A DNA stretch of 21,090 bases, from positions 1 to 21,090 of the forward strand of contig JAWKHR010000078.1 of assembly GCA_041394725.1 (NCBI GenBank). Direction: 5' to 3'. The DNA is from JAWKHR01 sp041394725 (GTDB lineage Bacteria > Acidobacteriota > Vicinamibacteria > Vicinamibacterales > SCN-69-37). Made by a program: the position numbers and the translations under genes. Shown here one piece after another: positions 7,361 through 20,664 of the stretch. A model generated the notes under the pieces. That model was not told the origin of the DNA, searched no databases, and saw nothing but the letters and a program-made list of their open reading frames with translations. Numbering within the stretch: position 1 is the stretch's first letter; every line of letters starts with the position of its first letter.

Positions 7361-8725
7361 ATGCCGGCACAGCGCAGAATCGACCTCAGCCTCGAGTCGG
7401 TGCGCCGCCTGTTGCGCATGGGGGCCACCCCCAACCTCCTCAACCTGCTCCAGAAGCAGCATCCGGCCGACCTCGCGCAGATCTTCGCCGCCCTTCCCGA
7501 GAAGGAGCGGCACGCCACCTTCAACACGCTCGTCGAGAAGAATGGCCGGCTCGCGCTCGAGGCGCTGTCCGAACTCGGACCCGAGAAGGGCGCCGAGCTG
7601 CTGGCCCTGCGCCCGGCCGAGGAAATCGCCCGCTTCGTCCAGGAGATTCCGTCCGACGACGCCGCGCCCCTGATCGAACACCTCTCCGAGGACCTGCGCG
7701 GCGCGGTCCTCGAACTGATCCACCCGAAACCGGGCGGCGGCGTCAGCGAGCTTCTCGAGTACGAGGAGAAGACGGCCGGGCGCCTGATGAACCCGAACGT
7801 CTTCGCCCTGCCTGAGGACCTCACGGCCGGCGAGGCCATCACCGCGCTCCAGCGCGCGCGCGACGTCGAGATGGTCTTCTATCTCTACGTCGTGGACGAG
7901 CGCCGGCACCTGGTCGGCGTCGTCTCGCTGCGCCGGCTGCTCCTCGTCACGCCGGAGACCCCGCTCAAGCGGATCATGACCACCGAGGTCTACTCCTGCC
8001 GGGTGGACACCTACCAGGAGGAGGTCGCGCAGCAGGTCGCGTCGTACAACCTGCTCGCGATTCCCGTCGTCGACAGCGAGAACAAGCTGGTCGGCGTCGT
8101 GACGGTGGACGACATCATCGACGTCATCAAGGACGAGGCCACCGAGGACGTGCTGCGTCTGGCCGGCGTCTCGGCCGACGACACCGTGCTGACCCCGTCC
8201 CGCGAGTCGCTCCGCCGGCGGCTGCCGTGGCTCGGGGTGAACCTGGTGACCGCGTTCGTCGCCGCCTCTGTCGTCGGCCTGTTCGAAGGGACGATCTCCC
8301 GGGTCACCGCCCTCGCCGTCCTGATGCCGATCGTCGCCGGCATGGGCGGGAACGCGGCGACCCAGACGCTGGCCGTGATCGTGCGCGGGCTGGCGCTCGG
8401 CGAGCTGACCTGGGCGAACGCCCGCAGCGCGCTGGCCAAGGAGGCACTGGTCGGCCTCGGCAACGGCGTCGTGCTCGGCCTGGTGGCCGCGCTCGGGGCC
8501 TGGGCGCTCAAGGGCGACCCCGTGCTCGGCCTGATCCTCGCCCTCGCGATGATCATCAACATGTTCGTCGCGGCCACCGCCGGCACCCTGATTCCGCTCG
8601 GGCTCCGGGCGATGAAGGTCGATCCGGCCCTGGCGTCGTCGGTCTTCATCACGACGCTGACCGACGTCTTCGGGTTCTTCTCGTTCCTCGGGCTCGCGAC
8701 GCTGTTCATCCGGTTTTTGCAATAA
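7361..8725 (+). CDS. mgtE: Magnesium channel/transporter MgtE
   Basis: Mg2+-gated Mg2+ channel of the inner membrane. It has 454 residues, the family norm. The N-terminal helical MgtE_N domain (about 1-130) has repeated xPADLAxIFAALP-like helices. A CBS pair follows (about 135-256; KTAGRLMNP then VVDERRHLVGVVSL and VVDSENKLVGVVTVDDIID), then a connecting helix, then a membrane domain (about 275-454). The pore signature GMGGNAATQT starts at residue 327, and Asp435 in FITTLTDVFGFF corresponds to the pore Asp432 of T. thermophilus MgtE. Known homologues close when the N and CBS domains bind Mg2+. It is flanked by a leader with a promoter candidate and hairpin, so it probably starts its own transcription unit. 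It lies between era and recO, genes often adjacent in Firmicutes, which suggests insertion into that cluster. Confidence 0.97.
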   Translation: MPAQRRIDLSLESVRRLLRMGATPNLLNLLQKQHPADLAQIFAALPEKERHATFNTLVEKNGRLALEALSELGPEKGAELLALRPAEEIARFVQEIPSDDAAPLIEHLSEDLRGAVLELIHPKPGGGVSELLEYEEKTAGRLMNPNVFALPEDLTAGEAITALQRARDVEMVFYLYVVDERRHLVGVVSLRRLLLVTPETPLKRIMTTEVYSCRVDTYQEEVAQQVASYNLLAIPVVDSENKLVGVVTVDDIIDVIKDEATEDVLRLAGVSADDTVLTPSRESLRRRLPWLGVNLVTAFVAASVVGLFEGTISRVTALAVLMPIVAGMGGNAATQTLAVIVRGLALGELTWANARSALAKEALVGLGNGVVLGLVAALGAWALKGDPVLGLILALAMIINMFVAATAGTLIPLGLRAMKVDPALASSVFITTLTDVFGFFSFLGLATLFIRFLQ

Positions 8726-8743
8726 GAGTGCCGGAGCCCGGAG

Positions 8744-8749
8744 TATGAT
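8744..8749 (+). promoter_or_regulatory. -10 candidate upstream of recO
   Basis: TATGAT matches the -10 consensus at five of six positions. A TTGCAA at 8717-8722 could be a -35, but the 21-bp spacer is too long, so the promoter is doubtful. A start near 8756 would leave about 48 nt of leader before the recO ATG. The 78-nt gap after mgtE contains no evident terminator. Confidence 0.35.
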
Positions 8750-8803
8750 TGACCGTTGTCGGGTCGCGTCCGGTGTCCGGATGCGGCTTGCGGCCCACCC
8801 GGG

Positions 8804-9567
8804 ATGCGGACCTACTCCGCCGACGCGCTGATTCTCCGGACCTACCGCTACGGCGAGGCCGATCGAATCGTGGTCTTCCTGACCGAGGACCGGGGCAAGC
8901 GGCGGGGAGTGGCGAAGAACGCCACGAACTCGCGCCGGCGCTTCGGCGCCGGGCTCGAGCCGTTGACCCGCGGCCGGGTGGCCTACGTCGAGCGGGAGAC
9001 GCGCGAACTCGTGCGGCTCGACCGGGTGGAACCCCGGACGACGCCGCTCGGCGCGGTGACCGGGCGGCGGGAGGACGACGCCGCGCACGTGCTGGGCCAC
9101 GCGGCCTACTTCGCCGAGCTGCTCGACGAGTGGGCCCCGGACGCGGCCCCGAACGAGCGGTTGTTCCGCCTCGGCGCGGCCGTGGTGGACGCGCTCGGCC
9201 AGGGCGGGTCGGTGGACGCGCTGGCGCGGTACTTCGAGTACTGGCTGCTGCGGCTCGAGGGCGTGTATCCGGCGATCGACGCGTGTCCGCGGTGCGGACG
9301 GCCGGCGTTCGAGTCCGGGGCCTGGTTCCTGGCCGCCGAGCGCGCCTACGTGTGCGGCGACTGCGCCGGTGGCGGGACGAGGATTCCCGCCGGGGCGCTG
9401 GCGTTCCTCCGGCGCGCCGGGCGCTGGTCGCCGATCGAGGCCGCCGCCGCCGACGAGGACGTCCGGGCCCTGCGCGTGCTCGAGCAGGTCCATGCCCGGC
9501 TGATCGCGATGCACCTCGAGAAGGAGCTGCGGTCGGCCCGAATCGTGAAGGAGTTGAGACCGCCATC

Positions 9568-9571
<4 letters not shown>
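8804..9571 (+). CDS. recO: DNA repair protein RecO
   Basis: Recombination mediator that anneals ssDNA and, with RecR (and RecF), loads RecA on SSB-coated gaps. It has 255 residues, normal length. The N-terminal OB-fold opens with YSADALILRTYRYGEADRIV, matching the usual 'ALVLRxxxYGExDRIV' start. A helical middle follows, then a zinc knuckle of CPRC (Cys161, Cys164) and CGDC (Cys184, Cys187). The four cysteines are intact, as in D. radiodurans-type RecO and unlike E. coli RecO. The frame is open upstream to TTG 8756, but ATG 8804 gives the conserved N-terminus directly, and 8756 coincides with the predicted transcription start. The stop overlaps the glyQ GTG by 4 nt (GTGA), so repair and tRNA-Gly charging genes share one transcript. 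Confidence 0.94.
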
Positions 9572-10441
<870 letters not shown>

Positions 10442-10452
<11 letters not shown>

Positions 10453-12663
10453 GCTGCTTCTGGAAATCGGCGTCGAGGAACTGCCGGCCGGCTGGCTGCC
10501 GGCGCTCGCGACGCAGCTCGCCGAGGTCCTCCGCGGCCAGCTCGAGGCGGACGGCCTGCCGACGCGCACGGCGATCGAGGCGCACGCGACCCCGCGCCGC
10601 CTCGTCGCCTGCGTGCCGGAGCTGGTCGATCGCCAGGAGGACCGCGACGAGACGCTGACGGGCCCGCCCGTCAGCGCGGCCTTCGACGCGGAGGGGCATC
10701 CGACCAGCGCGGGCCTCGGCTTCGCGCGCAAGCTCGGCGTGGACTTCGACGCGCTCGTGCCGATGGACACGCCGCGCGGGAAGTACCTGTCCTACCAGCG
10801 CCACACGCGCGGTCGCGCGACCGTGGACGTGCTGCCGGCCGTGGTGGGCCGCGTGCTGCGGGCGCTGTCGTTCCCGAAGCACATGCAGTGGGACGCATTG
10901 CTCGACGACGGGCACGGCGCGTTCCCGTTCGGCCGGCCGATCCGCTGGCTGCTCCTGCTGTACGGGGGCCGCGTGGTGCCGTTCACGATCGTGCGCCAGA
11001 GCCTGGCGTCGAGCCCGCGGGTCCAGGACGTCGCGTCGGGCGCGGTGACCTACGGGCACCGGTTCCTGGCGACCAGCGGCCGCGCGGGCCGCGCGATCAA
11101 GGTCCGCAGCTTCGCGGAGTACCAGAAGAAGCTGGCCGAGAACTTCGTGATCCTGTCGCGCATCGAGCGCCGCGACCGCGTGATGCGCGACCTCGAGGCG
11201 CAGGCCCGGCGCATCGGCGGCCGGGCGCTCCTGCAGGACCACGCGGCGGCCGAGGCGCTGCTCGACGAGGTGCCCGATCTCGTCGAGTATCCCGGCGTCG
11301 TCGCCGGCGCCTTCCCGGAGGAGTTCCTCTCGCTGCCGTCCGAGGTGCTGACGACCACGCTGATTCACCACCAGCACTTCTTCCCGGTCACCGACACCGC
11401 GGGGGCGCTGATGCCGGCGTTCCTGGCGGTCACCAACACGCAGCCGGCCAACGATCGCGCGATCGCGACCAACGCCGAGCGTGTGGTCGCGGCGCGCCTG
11501 CGCGACGCGCGCTTCTTCTGGGACGCCGACCGGGCGATCGGCCTCGAGGCCCGGCTCGGCCGGCTCGAGACGCTGACGTTCCACAAGAAGCTCGGCTCCT
11601 ACGGCGACAAGGCCCGCCGCCTCGAGGCCCTGGCCCGGTGGATCGCCGCCGAGGTGCTCGACTCGCCGGATCAGGCGGATGCCGCCGCGCGCGCCGGCCG
11701 GCTCGCGAAGGCGGATCTGGCCACCGACATGGTCCGCGAGCTCACGGAGCTCCAGGGGCAGATGGGGGGCATCTACGCGCGTGAGGCCGGCGAACCCGAG
11801 GCGGTGTGGCGGGCGATCTATCACCACTACCTGCCGATCGCGATTGAGGCCAACGCGTCGCCGCGCCCGGAGGCGCTCGGCGCCGCCGGCGTGTCCTGGG
11901 CGGCCGTCTCGCTCGCCGACAAGCTGGACACGCTCGTCGGCCTGTTCCTGGCCGGCGAGCGGCCGACGGGGTCGCGCGACCCCTTCGGGTTGCGTCGTGC
12001 CGCGCACGGCGTGCTGCGCATCCTGCTCGACGCCCAGGCTCTGGCCAACCGGCCGATCCGGCAGCCGCTCGACGCGCTCATGGCACGGGCGCAGGCGGGG
12101 TACGACCGCGAGGCCGGGGACGCTCCGGCGGACCTCGCGCGATTCATGGGCGAGCGGCTGGAGTCCGTGCTCATCGCCCGCGGCCACGAGCGCAACAGCG
12201 TGCGGTGCGCGCTCGCCTCGCGCCGCGACGGGGGGCCGGCGCCGGTCGCCGACGTGGCGGGCAACCTCGAGGGGCTGGCGGCGTTCGCCAAGTCCGAGCA
12301 GTTCCGGCAGCTCGCGACCGCCTTCAAGCGCGTGCGCAACATCGCCCGGGAACTGCCCGACGGCGACCTGCCGTCCGAGGCGGACCTGGCGAAGCAGCTC
12401 AAGGAGCCGGCCGAGCAGGCCCTCCTGAAGGACCTGGCCGAACGCCGCGAGGCCATCGAGGCCGCCGCGCGCGACGGCCACGGCTACCACGAGGCGTACG
12501 CGAGCGCCGCCGGCTTCGAGCCGGCCGTGGCGCGGTTCTTCGACGACGTCTTCGTGATGACCGACGACGCGGCGCTCCGGCGCGCGCGGCTGGGATTGAT
12601 GAAACGACTGGAGCACGTCATCTTGCAGCTCGGGGACATTTCCGAGCTCGTCGCAGCGGAGTC

Positions 12664-12667
<4 letters not shown>
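10442..12667 (+). CDS. glyS: Glycyl-tRNA synthetase beta subunit
   Basis: tRNA-binding beta subunit of alpha2 beta2 GlyRS. It has 741 residues (the E. coli protein is 689). The N-terminus LLLEIGVEELPAGWLP is the family signature. Further recognisable elements are ATPRRLV, LSFPKHMQW, the FGRPIRWLLLLYG segment, the HHQHFFPV region, RFFWDAD, the FHKKLGSYGDKARR motif and an HD-like region around ATDMVRELTELQGQMGGIYA. The C-terminal DALR-type anticodon-binding part contains AFKRVRNIAREL. The start is set by the strong Shine-Dalgarno sequence at 10428-10435. The stop overlaps the ppdK start (ATGA), an arrangement that couples tRNA-Gly charging to a pyruvate/PEP enzyme. Confidence 0.98.
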
Positions 12668-15519
<2,852 letters not shown>

Positions 15520-15527
15520 CACCGGCG

Positions 15528-15559
15528 GCCGGCGGCGGGGCCCGCGCCCCGTCGCCGGC
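15528..15559 (+). terminator. Strong GC hairpin between ppdK and corA
   Basis: A 14-bp stem (one G-U pair at 15535/15552) with a 4-nt loop begins 8 nt after the ppdK stop and ends 14 nt before the corA ATG. No U tract follows, so it is not a canonical intrinsic terminator. It could pause or attenuate transcription, protect the upstream mRNA from 3' exonucleases, or limit access to the corA start. Confidence 0.5.
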
Positions 15560-15573
15560 GCGTCGCGCACACC

Positions 15574-16538
15574 ATGGTTCGTGTCCTCGTGCACCGGGAC
15601 GGTCGAACCGTCGAGGCCCCCGCCATCGACCCGGCGTGGCTCCGGCCCGGGGCGCCCGAGACGTTCTGGGCCGACGTCGGCGCGCCCACCGACGCGGACC
15701 GGGCCGTCCTGCTCGACGTGGTCGGCCTGCACGAGCTGGCTGTCGAGGACGCGCTCTCCGAGATCCACTTCCCGAAGATCGAGGCGTACGACACGTTCCT
15801 CTACCTGATCCTCCACGGCATCGCGGCGGGCCGGGCCGGCGACGAGGGCTTCGTCACGCTCGACGTGGACTTCTTCCTCGGACGGAACTTCCTCGTCACC
15901 GTGCACCACGACCCGAGCCGATCGATCGAGCAGGAGTGGTCGATCTGCGCGCTCCACCGGCCCGTGCTGGCCGACGGACCGGCCGTCGTGCTGCACCGCG
16001 TCGTGGACCGCCTCGTGGACCATTACCGGCCCGAGGTGGACGGCGTGGAGGATCGCCTGGACGTCCTCGAGCGGCGGGTCTTCGAGGATCCGCGGGCGAA
16101 CCCCCTGCGCGAGATCCTCGGACTGAAGCGCGATCTGGCCTCGCTGCGGCGCGTGGTGCTGCCGCAGCGGGACGCGCTGGCGCGCCTGGCGCGCCGCGAG
16201 TTCCCGCAGATTCCTGACACGCTCGCCTACGGGTTCCGCGACGTGTACGACAACCTCGTCCGCCTCGCCGACGAGGCGACCCTGTTCCAGGACCGCGTGA
16301 CGACGCTGCTCGAGGCGTACCTGTCCGTGCAGTCGAACCGCCTGAACCAGGTGATGAAGGTGCTGACCGTCATCGCCACGATCTTCATGCCGCTCACGGT
16401 GCTGACCGGCATCTACGGGATGAACGTGCCGCTGCCGGCGTTTCCGGGCGGGGACGGCGCGCAGTTCTGGTGGCTGGGCGGGCTGATGCTGGCGGTGTCC
16501 GCGGTCATGCTGTGGGGCTTCCGCCGGATGGACTGGCT

Positions 16539-16542
<4 letters not shown>
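15574..16542 (+). CDS. corA: CorA-family magnesium transporter
   Basis: Pentameric Mg2+ (Co2+, Ni2+) channel of the inner membrane. It has 322 residues, the family norm. A cytosolic alpha/beta domain (about 1-150) contains WADVGAPTDAD, then GLHELAVEDAL, IEAYDTFLYLILHG and FFLGRNFLVTVHH. A long stalk helix follows, leading into LSVQSNRLNQVMKVLTVIAT. TM1 is near 262-282 (IFMPLTVLTGIYGMN) with the selectivity motif GMN at 282-284; a short acidic loop and TM2 (about 298-317) come next, with a C-terminal MDWL close to the usual FKRxGWL ending. ATG 15574 has no Shine-Dalgarno sequence, and the GC hairpin at 15528-15559 lies just upstream, so expression may depend on that structure. The stop overlaps mutL (GTGA). 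It is the third Mg2+-related family in 11 kb. Confidence 0.97.
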
Positions 16543-18359
<1,817 letters not shown>

Positions 18360-18375
18360 GAAGCGCGATCGGCGA

Positions 18376-19797
18376 TCAGCGCCGGTCCGGGCCGCCGGGG
18401 CCCGGGTCCGGCTCGTCGGCCGGTTCGCCCCGCGCGGCGCGGGCCCGGCGGAGGGCGTCGCGGATCCGGCCCTCGATCCCGCGGTCGGTCGGCTCGTAGT
18501 AGCGACGGCCCGCCAGGTGGTCGGGCAGGCAGGACATTCGCGCGACGGCGCCTGGCGCGTCGTGCGAGTACTGGTAGCCCTCGGCGTAGCCGATCTCCTG
18601 CATCAGCCGGGTGGGCGCGTTGCGCAGGTGCAGCGGCACGGGCGAGGCGACGTCCTGCGTCGCGTCGCGCGCCGCGCGCTGGTAGGCCAGGTAGACCGCG
18701 TTGCTCTTGGGCGCGGCGGCCAGGTACAGCGCGGCCTGCGCGAGCGCCGTGTTCGCCTCGGGCATGCCGAGGAAGTGCACCGCGTCCCGGGCGGCGATCG
18801 CGACCTCGAGCGCGCGTGGATCGGCGTTGCCGACGTCCTCCGACGCGAACCGGACCAGACGGCGCGCGACGTAGAGCGGGTCCTCGCCGGCCTCGAGCAT
18901 CCGCGCGAGCCAGTAGATGCCCGCGTCGGCGTCGCTGTTGCGCAGCGACTTGTGGAGCGCCGAGATCAGGTTGTAGTGCTCCTCGCCCGACTTGTCGTAG
19001 AGCAGGGCCCGGCGCTCGACGAGCGCGGAGAGCGCCGCCATGTCGAGCCGGCGACGTCCCTCGGCGTCGGCGGGGAGCGACGCGGCCGCCTGTTCGAGCA
19101 GGTTCAGCGCGACGCGCGCGTCGCCGTTCGCGTAGACCGCCAGCGCCGTCCGCGCCGCCTCGTCCACCTCGAGGCCCGTGCCGCCAAGGCCGCGATCCGC
19201 GTCGGCGATGGCGCGGCTCAGGATCTCCGCCACGTCGGCGACCGAGAGCGGCTGCAGCACGTACACCCGGGCGCGCGAGAGGAGCGCCGAGTTCACCTCG
19301 AACGACGGGTTCTCGGTGGTCGCGCCGACGAGCACGATGGTGCCGCGTTCGACGTGCGGCAGGAAGGCGTCCTGCTGCGCCTTGTTGAACCGGTGGATCT
19401 CGTCCACGAAGAGCAGCGTCCGGCGTCCCGAGTGGGACCGCGCCAGGTCGGCCCGCGCAATGAGATCCTTGATGTCGCGCACCCCGGACGTGACGGCGCT
19501 CAGCGCGCGGAACTCCGCGCCGGTGAGCGACGCCAGCATCCGGGCGAGCGTGGTCTTTCCGGTGCCGGGCGGGCCCCAGAAAATCATCGAGTGCAGGGCA
19601 CCCGCGTCGATGGCCCGGCGCAGCGGCTGTCCCGCGCCGAGCAGGTGCGTCTGCCCGACGTACTCGTCGAGCGTGCGCGGCCGCATGCGCTCGGCCAGCG
19701 GCGTGGCGCCCGAGGACGCCGCCTCGTCGCCGGCCCGGCCGGCGTCGCCGGGCCCGCGCGGCTCGTCGTCCGGATCGAACAGGGAGCGGGACGTCAT
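18376..19797 (-). CDS. rarA: Replication-associated recombination protein A (RarA/MgsA) AAA+ ATPase
   Basis: AAA+ ATPase related to clamp-loader subunits and eukaryotic WRNIP1/Mgs1. It acts at stalled replication forks with SSB. It has 473 residues (E. coli RarA is 447). Walker A GPPGTGKT is at 75-82, Walker B LLFVDEIHRF at 128-137, sensor 1 GATTEN at 158-163, and SRARV follows at about 174-178. The conserved C-terminal tetramerisation region includes KSLRNSDADAGIYWLARMLEAGEDP, PKSNAVYLAY and PVPLHLRNAPT. The extreme N-terminus MTSRSLFDPDDE contains a short SLF element that may be a beta-clamp contact (E. coli starts MSNLSLDF), followed by an acidic disordered stretch. The C-terminal tail is Pro/Gly/Asp-rich. 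ATG 19797 overlaps the stop of the methyltransferase gene (ATGA). It is convergent with mutL across 16 nt. Confidence 0.96.
   Translation of the reverse strand: MTSRSLFDPDDEPRGPGDAGRAGDEAASSGATPLAERMRPRTLDEYVGQTHLLGAGQPLRRAIDAGALHSMIFWGPPGTGKTTLARMLASLTGAEFRALSAVTSGVRDIKDLIARADLARSHSGRRTLLFVDEIHRFNKAQQDAFLPHVERGTIVLVGATTENPSFEVNSALLSRARVYVLQPLSVADVAEILSRAIADADRGLGGTGLEVDEAARTALAVYANGDARVALNLLEQAAASLPADAEGRRRLDMAALSALVERRALLYDKSGEEHYNLISALHKSLRNSDADAGIYWLARMLEAGEDPLYVARRLVRFASEDVGNADPRALEVAIAARDAVHFLGMPEANTALAQAALYLAAAPKSNAVYLAYQRAARDATQDVASPVPLHLRNAPTRLMQEIGYAEGYQYSHDAPGAVARMSCLPDHLAGRRYYEPTDRGIEGRIRDALRRARAARGEPADEPDPGPGGPDRR
18384..18408 (+). terminator. Hairpin at the mutL/rarA convergence
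   Basis: A stem of about 10 bp (CCGGGCC/GGCCCGG core plus two wobble pairs and a closing G-C, 5-nt loop) lies 24 nt after the mutL stop, inside the Pro/Gly-coding end of rarA. No U tract is present. It is the only structure near this junction that could end mutL transcription. It may equally be a by-product of GC-rich Gly/Pro codons. Confidence 0.25.
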
Positions 19798-20579
19798 CGG
19801 GAGACCCCGTGGGCACGGGTCGCCTCGTACAGCACGAGCGACGCGGTGACGGCGACGTTGAGCGAGTCCACGCCCGGCCGCATCGGAATCGTGAGGCGCC
19901 CGGACGCGGCGGCCAGGACGTCTGGCGGGAGGCCGGCGCCCTCGTGGCCGAGCAGCAGCAGCGTGCGCGCGCCGAACGCGTGCCCCGCGAGAGGGGTGCC
20001 GCCGGCGATCGCGGTGGCGGTCACGGCGGCACCGGCCCTCGCGGCCAGGGCCAGCGCTTCGGTGCGCCCGCCGCGGGCGACCGGAAGGTGGAAGGTGCTG
20101 CCCATCGCGCCACGGAGCGCGCGCCAGCCGCCGGGGTCCGCCGTCGCGTCGAGCGCGACGACCCCGGCGGCGCCGAGGGCGTGGGCGCTGCGGATGACCG
20201 CGCCGAGGTTGCCGGGATCCTGGACGTCCACGAGGCCGACGATCAGGCCGGGACGACCGAGCACCGCCTCGAGCGGCGCCGGACGCCAGCGGGCGAGGGC
20301 GACGATGCCGGAGGGCGATCGGACGGGGCTGGCGGCCTCGAGCGCGGCCGCCGAGACTTCCCAGGCTTCGGCCGCGGCTCGCGCGGCCGCGGCCACCGGG
20401 CCGTGCGCGGGGCCGGCGGTCAGCACGAGGTCGAGGGGGACGCCGGCGCGGTGCGCTTCGAGCACCAGGTGCTCGCCGTCGAGCAGGACCGGGTCGTCCG
20501 GTTCGCGCCGGCGCGCGATCCGGCGGCACCGCTTGACGGCGGGATGCTGGCGACTGGTCAGGCGCGGCGGATCCGGCAC
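19794..20579 (-). CDS. TrmH/SpoU-family RNA 2'-O-methyltransferase
   Basis: SPOUT-class SAM-dependent methyltransferase that modifies a ribose 2'-OH in rRNA or tRNA. It has 261 residues. A substrate-binding N-terminal domain (about 1-95) with RLTSRQHPAVKRCRRI and LLDGEHLVLEAHRAGVPL precedes the SpoU catalytic domain. Motif 1 is GLVDVQDPGNLGAVIRSA, motif 2 LLLGHEGAGLP (usual GNEGxGL, here His replaces Asn) and motif 3 IPMRPGVDSLNVAVTASLVLYE. The target (RlmB-, TsnR- or YsgA-like) cannot be decided. GTG 20579 is the only start that fits the conserved N-terminus; the frame runs further upstream antisense to greA without homology. The start lies about 3 nt after the predicted transcription start, so the mRNA may be leaderless. 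Its stop overlaps rarA. Confidence 0.92.
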   Translation of the reverse strand: MPDPPRLTSRQHPAVKRCRRIARRREPDDPVLLDGEHLVLEAHRAGVPLDLVLTAGPAHGPVAAAARAAAEAWEVSAAALEAASPVRSPSGIVALARWRPAPLEAVLGRPGLIVGLVDVQDPGNLGAVIRSAHALGAAGVVALDATADPGGWRALRGAMGSTFHLPVARGGRTEALALAARAGAAVTATAIAGGTPLAGHAFGARTLLLLGHEGAGLPPDVLAAASGRLTIPMRPGVDSLNVAVTASLVLYEATRAHGVSR

Positions 20580-20588
20580 GGGGCCGTC

Positions 20589-20594
20589 ATTGTA
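20589..20594 (-). promoter_or_regulatory. -10 candidate for the methyltransferase-rarA unit
   Basis: On the minus strand this reads TACAAT (five of six to TATAAT), in an AT-rich island. No clear -35 is seen at 17 bp; that position overlaps the palindrome 20608-20621. The predicted transcript start near 20582 is almost at GTG 20579. Confidence 0.45.
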
Positions 20595-20607
20595 CCGTGC
20601 CGCCCGC

Positions 20608-20621
20608 ACGCCGCGCGGCGT
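20608..20621. promoter_or_regulatory. 14-bp perfect palindrome between divergent promoters
   Basis: ACGCCGCGCGGCGT is a perfect inverted repeat between the two divergent -10 candidates. It covers the expected -35 position of the minus-strand promoter. It could be an operator for a dimeric repressor. In DNA this rich in GC, palindromes of this length also arise by chance, a few per 20 kb. Confidence 0.3.
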
Positions 20622-20644
20622 CCGTGAACCGCCGCGGGCCTTTG

Positions 20645-20653
20645 TGCTAGCCT
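20645..20653 (+). promoter_or_regulatory. Extended -10 promoter candidate for greA
   Basis: TGC-TAGCCT fits TGnTAnnnT, the same form as before phoH. A weak -35-like GTGAAC lies at 20624-20629 (18-bp spacer). The predicted start near 20660 leaves only about 5 nt before ATG 20665, so the transcript may be leaderless. Confidence 0.5.
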
Positions 20654-20664
20654 CATCGCTGGCC

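Noticed and set aside
12205..12663. Upstream in-frame extension of ppdK into glyS
   Set aside because: Arg/Gly/Ala-rich shadow translation of glyS. ATG 12664 at the stop/start overlap is the natural start.
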